DNA of 64,000 bases. Source: Psoroptes ovis (taxonomy: Eukaryota > Arthropoda > Arachnida > Sarcoptiformes > Psoroptidae). The stretch's first letter is position 1. Every line of letters starts with the position of its first letter. The DNA lies in NCBI GenBank assembly GCA_002943765.1, contig PQWQ01000002.1, positions 3,162,001 to 3,226,000 on the forward strand, written 5' to 3'. This document shows, one piece after another, positions 1 to 12,365 of this stretch. Made by a program: the position numbers and the translations under genes. The notes under the pieces are model-generated. The model worked only from the letters and a program-made list of their open reading frames with translations. It did no database searches and was not told where the DNA came from.

Positions 1-413
1 TATCCTGCACCGAAAATTTCCGAACAAATCGAAAAATCAAAATTGCCGAACAAAACAAATTCATTATTCGATTCATCATCTTCAGATGAAGACATATTTG
101 GAAAACCGAGCATTCTCAATAAGAATAAGCCGCTAAATTCGAAAAATATTGTTAAGACGACCAGTTTATTTTCCAGTGATAGTGATAGTAATGATGATGA
201 CTTCGAGTCATTAAAAAATTCATCAAAATTATTATCATCGTCGCTAGTGAATTCAAAGGCAAAAACATCAGCGGCAAAAGTTCAACAAACACATAAAAGC
301 ATATTTGATGATGATAGTGATAGTGATGGTAAGTTAACAGAAATCACTTTTAAAAATGATAATTTCTAATACTATTTTCAAAAATAATATTTACAGATTT
401 ATTCAAATTCTAA
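1..413 (+). CDS. WASHC2: WASH complex subunit 2 (FAM21) C-terminal tail, partial
   Basis: This is the 3' end of a gene that starts before the window. The open frame runs from base 1 to 328, then joins 397-413 across a 68-bp GT-AG intron, ending in a short Asp-Leu-Phe-Lys-Phe tail and a stop at 411-413. The tail is rich in Ser and Asp and carries repeated acidic motifs with Leu-Phe or Ile-Phe followed by Asp/Glu runs (for example SLFDSSSSDEDIFG). These are the LFa repeats that FAM21 uses to bind retromer VPS35 on endosomes. FAM21 is the tail subunit of the WASH actin-nucleating complex. Only about 114 residues are visible, so the assignment rests on the repeats alone. The stop lies 41 bp from the stop of BRAP on the other strand. 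Confidence 0.7.
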
Positions 414-454
414 TAAAAACTTGCATTACAATTTTTTTTCAATCATTTAAAAAA

Positions 455-2058
455 TTATTTATTCATTTTTTTATTACGTTTCGTTGTTTTGCCGCTTGTA
501 CCAGCGATCGATTGCTGTGGTTGTTGTTGAACAGAAATTTTCCCACTTTTGATTTCATCTTTCAATGATTCATCAGTTACATTCTGTAATTTATCACGGG
601 CTTCCAAGAAAAACATCAAATCACGCATTTGTTCTTGAAGTTCATTTATTTCTGCATCTCTGCTATTTTTATATTCTTCGAAATTTTTTTCTGTTTCATT
701 CAATCGTTTTGCATATTCATCTTGATTTTTTCGTAAACATTTATTCAATTCTTTTTCTTCCTGTAATTCGGATGAAGCTTTTTGTAGTTTTAGTGTTAAT
801 TGATTAATTTTCTTCTCAAATTGCTGTTTTGTACGTTTCAATTCATTTATAGTACTATTCAAATTTTTATTTTCAATTATCAAACGTTCATTGCTGTCGA
901 TTAATTCTTGAATTTGTTTTTCTTTATCTTTTTCTAAATGATTTATTGTTTCTTCATAATAATGTCGTTGATTTTCTAATTGATTTGTCAGCAAATATGT
1001 ATATTCAAGTTGAACAGAATCTATTTTCTCGTCTTGCAGTAATTGATTATTTTGACCACTTTGATTAGCTTTTAATTCGACTGGTTCACCATCTTTGTTT
1101 TGTAATAATCTATGAACATAATTATCGCCTGCATAATCCCAAACACGATTATTATGTCCTAATTGCATAGCGTATGTATGTCCAGTATCTTTATGATGTT
1201 TTGATGCATGTCCTTTCAGATATCGACCACAACCAATGTTTCCACAAATTAGACAGATCCATAAAGAATCTTGAGCAGATGATTGTGAGCCACATTCTGA
1301 ACAACGACTATCAGGCATTGCTTCAGGTGTTTGACAATAACGACAAACAGGACAACTAGAATCAACCCATTGATCAAGACATTTTCCATGAAAGGAATGA
1401 TTACACAGAATAGTTAAAATTCCTTGAACTGATTCATCCATTCTTTCAAGGCAAACTGGACATGTAGGTAATTCAGTGAACCCACTAATTGGTAATTGTG
1501 ATGTTTTAGAATCATCAATTACTTCGATCATTGCTACAAATGCAAGCTGACATACTTCTGATTCGATTGAATTATAAGTAGAACCATTGAATGAATTGTA
1601 AAATTCATCTGCACTTCTTTGGCTATGAAATTTTAATAAAACCTACAATATATAGAGAAAAATGAATAAATTTGATTTAAATCACCAAGAAAAAAAACCG
1701 ATACCATGTATTGATTAGGTTTAGAATCACGAATAATTTGTATATGCTGAATATCTTGACTAAATGGTGCAGTAAATTGCAATATATCATGGATAGACTT
1801 ATTTGCATTCACCGATAACATACAGATGATATCACTGCGTTCACTTTCTTCGCCTAATGGTGTTAATTTATTTTCCTTGAACAAATATAATATACCTTGT
1901 ATTGTTTCTACATTATGATTACCGATACAAAATGGTATTTGATAATGTTCAATGGTGATATTATGCGGTTTTCTCAAATCAGTTTTATGATCATCATTAG
2001 TAGCCATTGATTCATTACTCAATTTTTTCGTTAATTGGTTGTGTTGTTGCTCAGACAT
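455..2058 (-). CDS. BRAP: BRCA1-associated protein (BRAP2/IMP), RING E3 ligase
   Basis: Two exons, 1705-2058 and 455-1642, split by a 62-bp intron, give 513 residues. Order of domains: an N-terminal RRM-like BRAP2 domain (about residues 30-150, crossing the intron), a RING-H2 finger (about 179-220, CPVC ... CNHSFHGKC ... CPVC), a UBP-type zinc finger (about 232-305, CxxC ... CLICGNIGCGRY), a long coiled coil (about 335-465) and a basic C-terminal tail. This order is diagnostic of BRAP, a Ras-responsive ubiquitin ligase that restrains KSR/MAPK signalling and holds NLS proteins in the cytoplasm. Joining at the intron restores the conserved YMVLLKF...VCQLAFV segment. The human protein is about 590 residues, so this copy is slightly short but complete. 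Confidence 0.95.
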
Positions 2059-2525
2059 TGCTAAATGTTTATATTTGTTAGCTTCGATAAAATGTGAGAA
2101 TTAAATTTGAAGAAAATTAATAACTGAATAAAATCTATTTGAAAAAAATAAAAATTTACCAACAAAATCAATTTTATTTTGCAATTGTTGTGATGATTTT
2201 GATAAAACAATTTTGATTGCAATCAATGATATAGACATTACCAAGTTATTGTGATAAATGACAAAAATTTTTGTTCATGGAAACGAAACAAGAAAAAAAA
2301 ATCAATTATTTACAAATTATTGGTTTATTTTTTCAAGATATTTTGTTTATGCTTTCATGTCAGAAAATTACGTTTTTGGATTTGTTTACGTCTGCAACGT
2401 CTTTACAATTCACACCTCAAGATGGCAATCATCGAGGCTTCCTGGTTGATTCTTTAATCACATGTTTCGAGAAATAATCTTGGTCAATTTTGAATCATTT
2501 GAAGTTTTTTATTCATTTTAAAAAT
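2059..2525. promoter_or_regulatory. Shared 5' region between BRAP and PTCD3
   Basis: About 470 bp separate the divergent start codons of BRAP and PTCD3. The stretch has no supported coding exon; the short overlapping frames here are shadows. It contains an AAGATGGC element at 2419-2426, about 100 bp before the PTCD3 ATG, similar to the YY1-type motif common at mitochondrial and ribosomal gene promoters. The regulatory role is inferred from position only. Confidence 0.4.
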
Positions 2526-5035
2526 ATGCAATCAACAATTCAAGCATCAATTTTTAATTCATTTTTATTCAGAAATTATTTAATCCGCTTAAGCAACCAT
2601 GAAGGTCGTAAATTCTTATCAACGCTAGCGAAGAATAAACCGAAAAATGATAATTTAATCATAAAAATCCCTAAGGCTATTCCAAGGTTTGTTCATGAAT
2701 GAAAGAATTTATACAAAAAATTTTAATGAATCAATCAAATTATTCTGTTTCCATCTGTTTTAGAGGACCTACTGACATCTTGAAAGTACTATCTTCATTA
2801 GTTGAACAAGACAATACTGGTCCTGGTTTTAACTATATTGATGATCCATATTTGACACCGGCTAATAATGTCGATAAGGTGGGCTTTTGAGGACTAAATT
2901 CAAATCAAAGCCAATGGTTGTTAATGCTTTTTTCTTTTTTTCACCAATATCAGCGTACATATTCAATATCGAAAGAATCGGGAAAGAAAACTGCCAGATA
3001 TTTCATTGATAAATATCCTGAATTATTTATACGTGATATATCCGAACCTAAAATTGAAGCATTTACTCATAAAGAAATTTATGACGAACAAATGGAATTC
3101 GATGTATCAGATTTGAAAAAATCAATCATAAATTGTGAAGTAGAGAATTCTATTGTTTGTTATGAAAAATTGTTGAAAAATGGCATCCCTATTGATCCAG
3201 AAATCGTTCATGATTTATTAGATTTAGTTTCTTTCTTTGATTGCGAAAATGAAAAAATTAATTATGTGGAAGAGGATTTTTTTCAGAGAACTCCGAGAAA
3301 ACAAATCATTACTATATGGAGAGATAATGGTTTTGCTGAAAAATTATTTGAATCAATTGAGCCAAAAAATGATCGAGTATATGGATCAATAATAATGGGT
3401 ATGGCTAAACACAATCAATATCAACGTGCCTATTCATTATATCAACAAGCTATTGAACAAAAGTTCAAACTCAATACATCGACATATAATTCTTTAATAA
3501 ATATATCGCATGAATTATATGCCACAAATGAAGAAAGATGGAAAACGATTATTGATCTGCTAAAAACAATGAATCACAATCGAATTACTCCGAATATTGA
3601 AACATTGAATTCTGTTTTGAAACAGATTTCAAAGTATAAATTTTTCAGCCAAAGTAATGAATTAGTTTTGAAAACATTAAATGAATTTGCATTCAAATTT
3701 GGCATACGGCCTAATTTGGCAACATATTATCATTTATTAAGCAATTTTTATCGATCAAAAAATAGCAAAAGTACATTTATTTATGATATAATTGATAAAA
3801 TCGATGGTGAAAAATTCGAACCACAAGAAATGGATGATGGTATGAGTATTTGAGTACTATTCATTAGTTTTATTAGTAATTTTTACTCTTAACCGATTTT
3901 TTTCTCTTCGAAGTATACTTTTTTGCCACAGCAATGGACATTGCATCGAATTTGAATGATGTTCAACTTGCATATAAAATTGACAAAATTGCCAGGAAAC
4001 ACTCAAACTTAATTGGTCCAAGTTCTAGTCAAAATGTTTATTAGTAAGTTTTTAATCGACTGTTGATTCCATTTATTTATTATTCAAATTTTTCTAGTTA
4101 TAAATTTCTAAAACTTCTTTGCCTGTCTGAATCGATTGAAAATTTCATGATAATTTATAATAAATATGTGCCACACATCTATTCACCGAATGTTGATTTA
4201 ATGGAGAATGTACTTAAAACAATAAAAGTATACAAAGCGATCAATTATCTACCACAAATTTATGATGATTTACGTTTATCTTATTACACAACTCGAATGA
4301 ATATTTTAGAGGATTTATTGTCAGCAATGGATGAAATACAAGAAAATGATCCATTATTGCCTAAATTTAATCAAATTGGTTTGTTCCCATCTTTATTTAA
4401 GTGATAAAAATTTATTGTCTGTCTTATTTATTTCTTACAGTTGTAGAATTATTTCATAAAACAAATTTGAAAATTGCTAAAATCCTCGAAATGGGTTATG
4501 ATCAAAATCTACGGTAAGTTGAATGTTCTCAAAGACTGCAGAAAAATTTGATCTGTGAAATTTTTTTCCATTAACACAGTTGGACTGGCAAGACATTATC
4601 ATTATGTTTATCAATAATGAATAAATCACAAGATTTAGAAAACGGTTATGAAATATTAGAGAAAATGTACTCATTGAGAAATGAGTTATACGATTCTCCA
4701 GAGTAAGTTGATGATTGACAACTCATTTCAATGACTGGATTAATCATTGATCATTCTTTGAAATTTTAAGGTCAAAAACACTATCAGATTTTGCCAAAAT
4801 GTCGTTGAACATGAAAAAATATGATTATTTGCTATTTTGTTTGAAATCATGTCAAGATTTTGGTAAAAATGATGTCATTGATGAGATCCGAGGCGAATTT
4901 GAAAAAATTGAAAATAACATTCAAGATGAAAAATTGAGGTAAAATTAAATGATGAATTCTGACATTCATTTTAATAATTTTTATCTCATCAATTTCTCAC
5001 TACATAGAAATAAATTGAAACAATCACTTATTTAA
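2526..5035 (+). CDS. PTCD3: Mitochondrial small ribosomal subunit protein mS39 (PTCD3)
   Basis: Nine exons: 2526-2686, 2764-2878, 2954-3839, 3914-4043, 4098-4378, 4441-4513, 4580-4702, 4771-4938 and 5008-5035. All are joined at GT-AG with matching phases and give 654 residues. The start has a basic, amphipathic leader typical of mitochondrial import. The body is helical pentatricopeptide-repeat sequence. Family-specific blocks can be seen: DDPYLTPA, the KKTARYFIDKYPE segment, DLLDLVSFF, a GMAKHNQYQRAYSLY repeat and the RPNLATYYHLL repeat. PTCD3/mS39 is the PPR protein at the mRNA entrance of the mitochondrial 28S subunit. The human protein is about 690 residues. The last exon is only 28 nt and its stop codon overlaps the end of PDCD2L on the opposite strand. 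Confidence 0.93.
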
Positions 5036-6065
5036 TATTGCTGAACAATCGACATTTTCTTTGCATAAAATTGATTGCTCTTCATGTATATTATAATTAT
5101 CATAATTGTTTGATGAAAAACAATTTTTAATACAAGTAAAAACGATGATAGTTTCGAAATCCATGATTATTTCTTCATTATCATTCAAATTATTTTGCTT
5201 AATAAAATTTTTATTTGAATGATGAATCAATGATGGCATTAATTGGAATTCATATATTCTTCTAGAACCACAATTTTCGCAATTTCTTATCGTAAAATTT
5301 GTTTTATTTGATGGTTTTATTGGTGTACCTAACCATTCGTATCGGATTATTTGTTCTGGACATTTAGATAATTGTTTATAGAACTTGTAATTATCTTTAT
5401 CATTTTCAAATACATCTGGATAATGTTTTTCATATTGTTCAGCGGCAAAATTTTCATCCCCATTTTCGATTTGATTTTTAATCATTTTTTCATATTTTTC
5501 AATATTGATAGATTCATTCGGTTCTTCAATAACTGAAATGTAATATGGAATGAATTTTGAGAATTTTTTCAAATTATATTCAGTTTTATTTTCATCATTA
5601 GTTGCTTTATTTATTTCACTGGGATCTTCAAAATTCTCAAATTCATTATCATCATCCCAACCATCATCGAATAATTTTGAATCACACTCGATTGTTTCTT
5701 TTGCTTTTGTAACAATACGAAATATACGAAATGGTTTATCGTCACAATTTTTATTTAAACAAGCGAAAACATATAAAATTCTATTATCATTGGAATCATC
5801 GATTGGGCAATTGATTTGTAGCAAAAATGTCAAGCATTTCGAGCATTTTTTACAATTAAAATAATTACATTCAAGATATTTGTTTACATCAAATGATGGA
5901 TTGAAAAATGGCTGGCCACCTGGGTATAGAATTTGAAATAATTGAAATTATTATGATCTAAAGTTAATTCGAAAAATACATGCCTATTTTATTATCTAAA
6001 TGAGAACATTGCTCTTGATCAGTGGTAATTCTTATCTTTTCATCAACGATGCCCAAAAATGCCAT
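5024..6065 (-). CDS. PDCD2L: Programmed cell death 2-like protein (PDCD2L)
   Basis: Two exons, 5984-6065 and 5024-5919, give 325 residues. Their join restores the KIGGQP motif that marks PDCD2/TSR4-type proteins. It is followed by paired CxxC zinc ligands (NCKKCSKC) and the MTFLLQINCPI core. The C-terminal half has YEWLGTPIKP, then CENCGSRRIYEFQLMPSL, again family signatures. PDCD2L binds nascent ribosomal protein uS5/RPS2 and helps 40S export and assembly. The intron (5920-5983) needs a GC donor (GCATGT) to keep the frame; no GT site nearby gives the conserved motif. The final codons overlap the PTCD3 stop region by 12 bp on the other strand. The ATG lies 160 bp from the divergent MED28 ATG. 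Confidence 0.9.
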
Positions 6066-6225
6066 TTTTTGATTTCGAAGAAAAAATTCACATGAGAAAT
6101 TTCCCGGTAATTTATTCTGGTATTTAAAAAGAAATTTTTTTGAAACTTGTCATGTTTTTTGTTTTTGTTTTTTGAATCTAAATATTCCATTCAAATACAA
6201 ATTGATTGAAAATAATCTGTGAAAC

Positions 6226-6924
6226 ATGTCTTTGATTGATGATTTCGAGAGTTCATTTCAAGCTTGTTTAGCACCAATCACTAATCCAATATCATCACAT
6301 GTTTTAGATAATGATGAATTGAAAGCAAATGTTGATAATATACAACGTTTTTTAGACATCTCACAACAAATTGAAAGTTTTTTCATTCGTAAACGAGCTA
6401 TATTATCGGAACAGAAACCAGACATCACATTAACCGAAGAAATCACAGAATTGAAATCAGAAATTAAACGTAAAGATGCTTTATTGAATAGATATTATGA
6501 AAAATTGAACGTCTGGTCTAATACAGTCAATGAAGCTTTAAGTGGTAAATCGCCTATAAATTCGAATTCTGGTAATAACAATGTGATGATGACAGAATCA
6601 AATGTTCCCACCCAAATAATGCCAGGACAACCACAGCAACCGCCAATACGAATGGGACATCCGACAGGAATGCCAGGTTCGATGCCGATCAATTCAAACA
6701 TGCAGCATGTACCAAGTCCAATTATGAGACCAAATGGTGTTGGAAATGCATCAGGCATGATGATGGGTAATGTTCCCACGATGGGCTCTGCCACACCACA
6801 TGCACAATCATCTAACACTGTTTACAATCCAATTCAATCGATGCAATATGCTTCGAATCAAAATCCTTTAGCTAATTTAGAGCGAACCACTGCGCATATT
6901 GGCATGAATGACAATCGGAGATAA
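6226..6924 (+). CDS. MED28: Mediator subunit 28
   Basis: A single exon of 232 residues. The first 105 residues carry the MED28 helical core: a LIDDFESSFQACLA start, FLDISQQIESFFIRKR and an IKRKDALL coiled-coil block matching the family's ELQRKDAL segment. MED28 sits in the Mediator head and links activators to RNA polymerase II. The remaining 120 residues are a disordered tail rich in Met, Pro, Gln, Asn and Gly, longer than the vertebrate protein (about 178 residues). The stop is 80 bp from the convergent aminopeptidase stop. Confidence 0.92.
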   Translation: MSLIDDFESSFQACLAPITNPISSHVLDNDELKANVDNIQRFLDISQQIESFFIRKRAILSEQKPDITLTEEITELKSEIKRKDALLNRYYEKLNVWSNTVNEALSGKSPINSNSGNNNVMMTESNVPTQIMPGQPQQPPIRMGHPTGMPGSMPINSNMQHVPSPIMRPNGVGNASGMMMGNVPTMGSATPHAQSSNTVYNPIQSMQYASNQNPLANLERTTAHIGMNDNRR

Positions 6925-7004
6925 TTAAGTCAATAAAATTTTTTATTTCAATTCATCTTCTCTAAAATTATCGTTTGATAATGTGAAATAAATAAATTTA
7001 TTGC

Positions 7005-8987
7005 TTAGAAGGCTTTGTTTTCGAAAATCTCTTCAACGAATTTCACCAATGTGCGTAATGGTCGGCCAGCCATTCCTTTGGAGAGATAAACTATTTCAGT
7101 TTTGTTTTCCATCACACCAGCAATATCAAAATGGATCCAATTATTGCAGGTGACGAATTCGCGGAGGAAAGCGGCTGCTATGCAGCTTCCACCTTGCCCT
7201 GCATATTTACCAATATTACAGAGATCAGCCAATTGGCTATCAGTGGTCTGTTTAGTGTAATGATTAAACAAAGGCATACGCCACATGCGATCACCAGTTT
7301 CTACACCACATTTTTGCAACATAGTCCAATATTTGCTCGTAGTGCAAAATACACCGGTAGCGGCTGAGCCTAGCGCAACATTAATAGCACCTGTCAATGT
7401 GGCGATGTCCATAATTAAAAATGGGTTAAATTGATGTGCGTAACAGAGAGCATCGGCCAAAATTAGACGCCCTTCAGCATCAGTGTTATCAACTTGAATA
7501 GTTTTTCCATTCATTGCAGTGACAACATCACCAGGTTTATTGGCTTTTCCGCTTGGCAAATTTTCACACAACGGTATCAATCCTGGATTGTGATCGAAAA
7601 TTTCATCAATAATTTTTGCAACAAATCGTGATTATGACTAACCTATGATATTGACTGGAGATTTTTTTGTGGCCAACGTATAAATTGTACTGACAACATT
7701 AGCAGCACCACCCATATCGGCACGCATTTTATCCATATTGGATGATGGTTTCAATGAAATTCCACCGCTATCAAATGTTATTCCTTTGCCAACAAACACC
7801 AATGGTTTTGTGTCAGGTGCATTATTATAATGAATCTGTGAAAAATTATAAAAATTTTAATGAAATGACCATGCTAGCTATGTGAATGCTTACTTCGAGA
7901 AAAACTGGTGGTTCATCTGAACCTTTAGCAACACTCAAAAATGAACCCATTTTCATTGATTCAGCCCATGCTTTATCACGAACATTTACCGTGACATCCA
8001 ACTTGGACAAAGTGGCACTGGCGATTTCAGCAAATTTAGTTGGAGTCATTAAATTAGCCGGATTTTCCATCAGTGTACGGCAAAAATTTTGTCCATTTGA
8101 CAATACAACGCCGGCATTCCAAAGACTTTCATCTGATTCTTCGTTTGATAACAAATTAACTTTAACCAAATTCTTTTTGAGTGCTGGCGCTTTCAATTCA
8201 TCAAAATAATATAAACCAAGATTAGCACCTTCAGATGCTGCTTTAGGGTCCAAGCATCCATCAACATTGATTTCTTCAATTGATCCAAGATCACGTAATG
8301 CTCGTACACCGGTAGCAACGGCTGAACGAATATTTTCCGATTTTTCATCCAATTCTTCCAGTTCATTATATGTTGCATTATCAGGACCAAGACCAACAAC
8401 ACCTACAATTGGATATTCTGGACTTACATCATATAATATTCGAACTTTACATTTTTTCACTGGACCAACGCTGGCAAAATCAAAACAAAACAATTATTTA
8501 AAAAATTTGAATTAAGAAATACTACCAGAAACTTACATATTTAATTGTTTTTCAATGACACCACCGATTGAAGAATTGATTTTCTCACCAGTCGGTGTAA
8601 AGATGAAAGAATCTTTATTCGTACTATTCTCAAATACACCGATAAGTGTGGCTTTATTTTTATTCTTAGAATGAAATAGGAAAATTTTGAAAATAGAGAA
8701 AATTTCAAATAAAAAAATTCAAGAGTAAATACCATTATAATTGATGATGTATTTAATTGACGATTATTGGTAAAAAATGTCAATGTATGTTGGTTATATT
8801 CAAATGAATTTTGACTAATAAATGAATTAAATTTATTGAACGAAATATTTTTCCTTTTAAATACTATGGATGCTGCTGCTGTTGCCAAAAATGATTGCTG
8901 GTGCTGCTGATGATGGCTTGAAAATTTCAATATATTTCGAATAATCAAATTCGAAGTATTTCTATTAAAAGTTAACAGGCAATTCAT
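7005..8987 (-). CDS. LAP3: M17 leucine aminopeptidase (cytosol aminopeptidase family)
   Basis: Five exons: 8733-8987, 8537-8664, 7894-8470, 7643-7835 and 7005-7582. They give 576 residues with consistent phases. The catalytic domain has the M17 metal and active-site blocks: GKGITFDSGG with the zinc-binding Lys and Asp, MDKMRADMGGAA, and NTDAEGRLILADAL with the catalytic Arg. Upstream is NPANLMTPTKFAE, also typical of the family. The first 85 residues are basic, Ser/Asn/Phe-rich and poor in acidic residues, so they could be a mitochondrial presequence; the human LAP3 is 519 residues. The enzyme releases N-terminal Leu and other residues from peptides using two metal ions and forms hexamers. 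The start at 8987 is the first in-frame ATG of the first exon. Confidence 0.93.
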
Positions 8988-9960
8988 CAGTAATCATGTA
9001 TTAGAATTTATCTGAATGAAATATGAAATGTATTTGAATATCTCTATTATTTCAATTTTATAATTTGTACGCTTTTTTTCAATTTTCATGCGAAAAAAAT
9101 ATGAATGTTTTTTATCTTGTTTTTCAATTGAATCTGTCCATACATATAAATCAATTTCTAGACTATGTTAATAGAAAATGAAATTTTCATATCAAAAATT
9201 TTTTTTAACAGAAAAAATGAATTCAAAAAAAAAAAATTTTTTTTTCATTTGTCACTTTCAATTATCAAACAAAAATAGATTGTCATCATCATAATCGAAT
9301 CATTTATGAAATTTTATTTTTTTTCAATAGACTAATAATTTTCAAACACAAAAATGGACATTGAACCATATTGAGAGTGGATACATTCATCAAAATTTGT
9401 CTTATCCAACTAATTTATTGATTTTGTCAAATTAAAAATATTACAAAATGATATGGCAAATTTCATAAGCATTGTTCTTTGTTGTTTCATTTTATTTTAT
9501 TTTTTGTAATCAAAATCAATTGTATTGCACTTAAATTGATATATTTTTTCAGAACAAAAAAGAAATATAATTACCTTTATCGATTTATTTAGGATTTACG
9601 TGATTGGAAAAAGAACAAATGTTGAATAAATGACAGTTCTTTGATTTTTTTCTTAGAGTGAAATAATTTGATGTCTTCTTTTATATCTTTTAAAATATTA
9701 AACACGTTGTTCTTTTGTTTAAACAAAAAAAAATTGAATCAAGTGAAATGAATGAATGTTGTCGTTTGGGTGTTTGGTGAATGCAATCAATATCTGACGC
9801 TTCTCTTGTGATAGTGTCGCCACCTAGACATTGTTTATGAATGGTACCAGCTGATTCGAATGAGCATTTTTTTCTAATCGTTTACTTTTCACATATGAGA
9901 ATTTTGGACTGATGTTAAAAATTCTTGAAAAAATTTCAATTATAATTAAAATTTATCAAA
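8988..9960. promoter_or_regulatory. Intergenic region between LAP3 and BRD8
   Basis: About 970 bp between divergent start codons, very AT-rich, with no frame that looks coding. The most GC-rich part (about 9770-9850) contains CGCCACC and a GGTACC palindrome about 110-190 bp before the BRD8 ATG, which is where a core promoter would be expected. Nothing else was recognised. Confidence 0.35.
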
Positions 9961-12273
9961 ATGACATCTTATGATCGCCAAAGTAATTTTATCATGATTT
10001 TTCCAAAATTTCTTATTGATTTTATCATTATATCTTTTCACTAAAGGATTGCGTTTGAAACAAGAACCAATCGATGAGTGGTCAACCCAAGAAAAATTAG
10101 CATTAGCAACTGGAGTGAAAAAAATTGGAAATCAAAATTGGTTCGTTTAGTTCCAAAAAATGATGTTAATGTTTACTAGAAAAAAATGAATCAAATTTAT
10201 TTTTTATGTAAATTCTATCATAGGGGACCGATTGTTCGTCAATTGAAATCGTTTGCCGAAAAAGACCGTCCATCTGATTGGTTCAATCAAAAATATTGTG
10301 CTTTACAATATAATGAAATGTTTGATAAAATTGAAGCGCCCAAGTTTGTCATATATAGATTATAATTTTAATATAATTAATTTTTGTTCTTGAATATTGA
10401 TTAGACGCAAACGTGGCGAACGTGGTGAAGAAACAACGCAAGATTTGATTGTCAAAAAATACACGACTGAACGATTGCAAGAATTAGAACAGGGAATGAA
10501 AGAAAAATTTGAACAAATAGTCAATTTGAGGAAAATTCTAAAAAAATTGAAATCATCCGATTATGATGAAGAATATTTACGCCAATTGACCGCTGATATG
10601 AGAGAGAAAGAACAAAAAAAGAAAGATGCTGAAGAACAACATAAAAAATGGCTGGCAGAACGTGAAATGAAGCTATCACAAATATCGATGAAATTCCGTG
10701 TTGGTGCTACGCCAATCGTTAGACAACCAACTGGCAAAAATGACGTTATTTCTGCTAAAGAAAAATCCATTAATAATGATAAAATTGTTGAAACATCAGA
10801 AAAAGAAACTGATAATGAAATGTCTGACAATAATTTAGTTGACGATAATAAGCCCAAGCAAGACGCAGCCAATGATCAACCGGCCACAGTAAAGGAACAA
10901 AATCAAGTCAAAATTTTATCACCAAAAACTGAGAACAATTCGGAAGACTATCCATCATCAGATAATACTAACTTAGATAAAACTGAGAATGTCGAACCTG
11001 GTAATGAAATTACAGATGAAATACTAGAGAATAATCAAAATGAGACAAAAGTTAATACAAACGTAATTGAATCGATTGAAGAATCTGATTCAACATCAAG
11101 TAGTTGCAAAGGAAATAATGATAATAATGATGTTGTTAACAATGAGCCTACCATATCAAGCATTATTAAAGCTGATATAATGAATGATGAATCTTGTGAA
11201 ACTAATGAAACTGTATTTGAAGACAGTGTTTCTCCAAATGAGAATAGAATAGATGATAATCGTATCATTTCAATTGATGAATTGCAAAAGATAACATCAG
11301 AATTAAAAAATGATTCACAAAATGAATCTTCAATGGATGTCATTGATAATGTTTCCATTACTAAAGAAAATGATGATCAAGCATCCATTAAAATTGATTC
11401 CGATAATAATGATGACAAAAATATGTCAAAAAATAGACAGCAAAGTATTGATCAGAGCATTGATGATTCAACTGTCTCTTCGAATGACAGAAGCGGCCGA
11501 AGAAAAAGACGAAGAACAATGACTCCAAGTACAAATAACCATGTGATTCAGACGCGTTCCACAAGATCATCTGCACATTCTGAATCACAAATTGAATCGA
11601 CCATTATCAAGAAAGATGAAGAAATTCCAAAACCGATTGCTAGCAAAAAACGTACACCATCTACGAATGATGAATCATCGTCTAATCAATTTGTAAATTA
11701 TAGTGAAGAATCAAATGATTCTAAAAGTATGATCTCTGAGCAAGTTACAGCGACAATCATAAATGAAAATGATATTAAATGGAAAAAAGCATCATCAGCT
11801 ATAATACGAGCCATTCAAAATCATCGTCTTGCAGCTTTTGTATTGAAACCATTTGAAAATAATAATGAATATCGTGATGCTATTATCCAAGATGTTGATT
11901 TGAATGCAACTAAAAAACGCATAGAAAATGGTCAAATACATAGTGAAGCAGAATTCAAACGAGATTTAATGCTGATGTTCACAAATGGTATTATTTTGAA
12001 TACAGAACCTAATATTATCAAAGGTTTGATCGAATTTGCAAAAGAAATCATGGAACTATTCGAAGCCTCAGAAACGGTGAAAATCAAAACACGTGATAAA
12101 TATAATAATACAATTGAGGTGAGAATTATAGTTATTCATAGTTTTTCTAATTGATTTGTTTAAAATTATTCAAGGTGGAAAAAAATTCTAGAAGATTGAC
12201 AAGAGGCTCAATTAACATGAATGATAGCGAAAAATCATCTAGATCAGGTAAAAAAATGCTTAATAACCAATGA
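9961..12273 (+). CDS. BRD8: Bromodomain-containing protein 8 (NuA4/TIP60 subunit)
   Basis: Five exons: 9961-9982, 10047-10140, 10224-10343, 10405-12118 and 12175-12273. They give 682 residues. The N-terminus is a SANT-like segment (WSTQEKLALA, then GNQNWGPIVRQLKSFAE and RPSDWFNQKYCALQY), followed by KRKRGERGE and a coiled coil to about residue 160. A long acidic Ser/Asn/Asp-rich linker follows. The C-terminal bromodomain (about residues 530-640) has WKKASSAIIRAIQNHRLAAF and an EAEFKRDLMLMFTNG block. BRD8 belongs to the TIP60/NuA4 acetyltransferase complex. The usual acetyl-lysine Asn lies in the NGIILNTE stretch. The very short first exon (7 codons) and the last exon are less certain than the rest. 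Confidence 0.92.
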
Positions 12274-12365
12274 TGAAATGAAAAAAAAATCAATCTGAAT
12301 TAATATAATGGACATCGATGCAAATGTATTCGAACAAATTTTACAAGCATGTATGATTTTATGTA

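Noticed and set aside
6495..6818. 107-codon minus-strand frame opposite MED28
   Set aside because: Antisense shadow of the MED28 tail codons.
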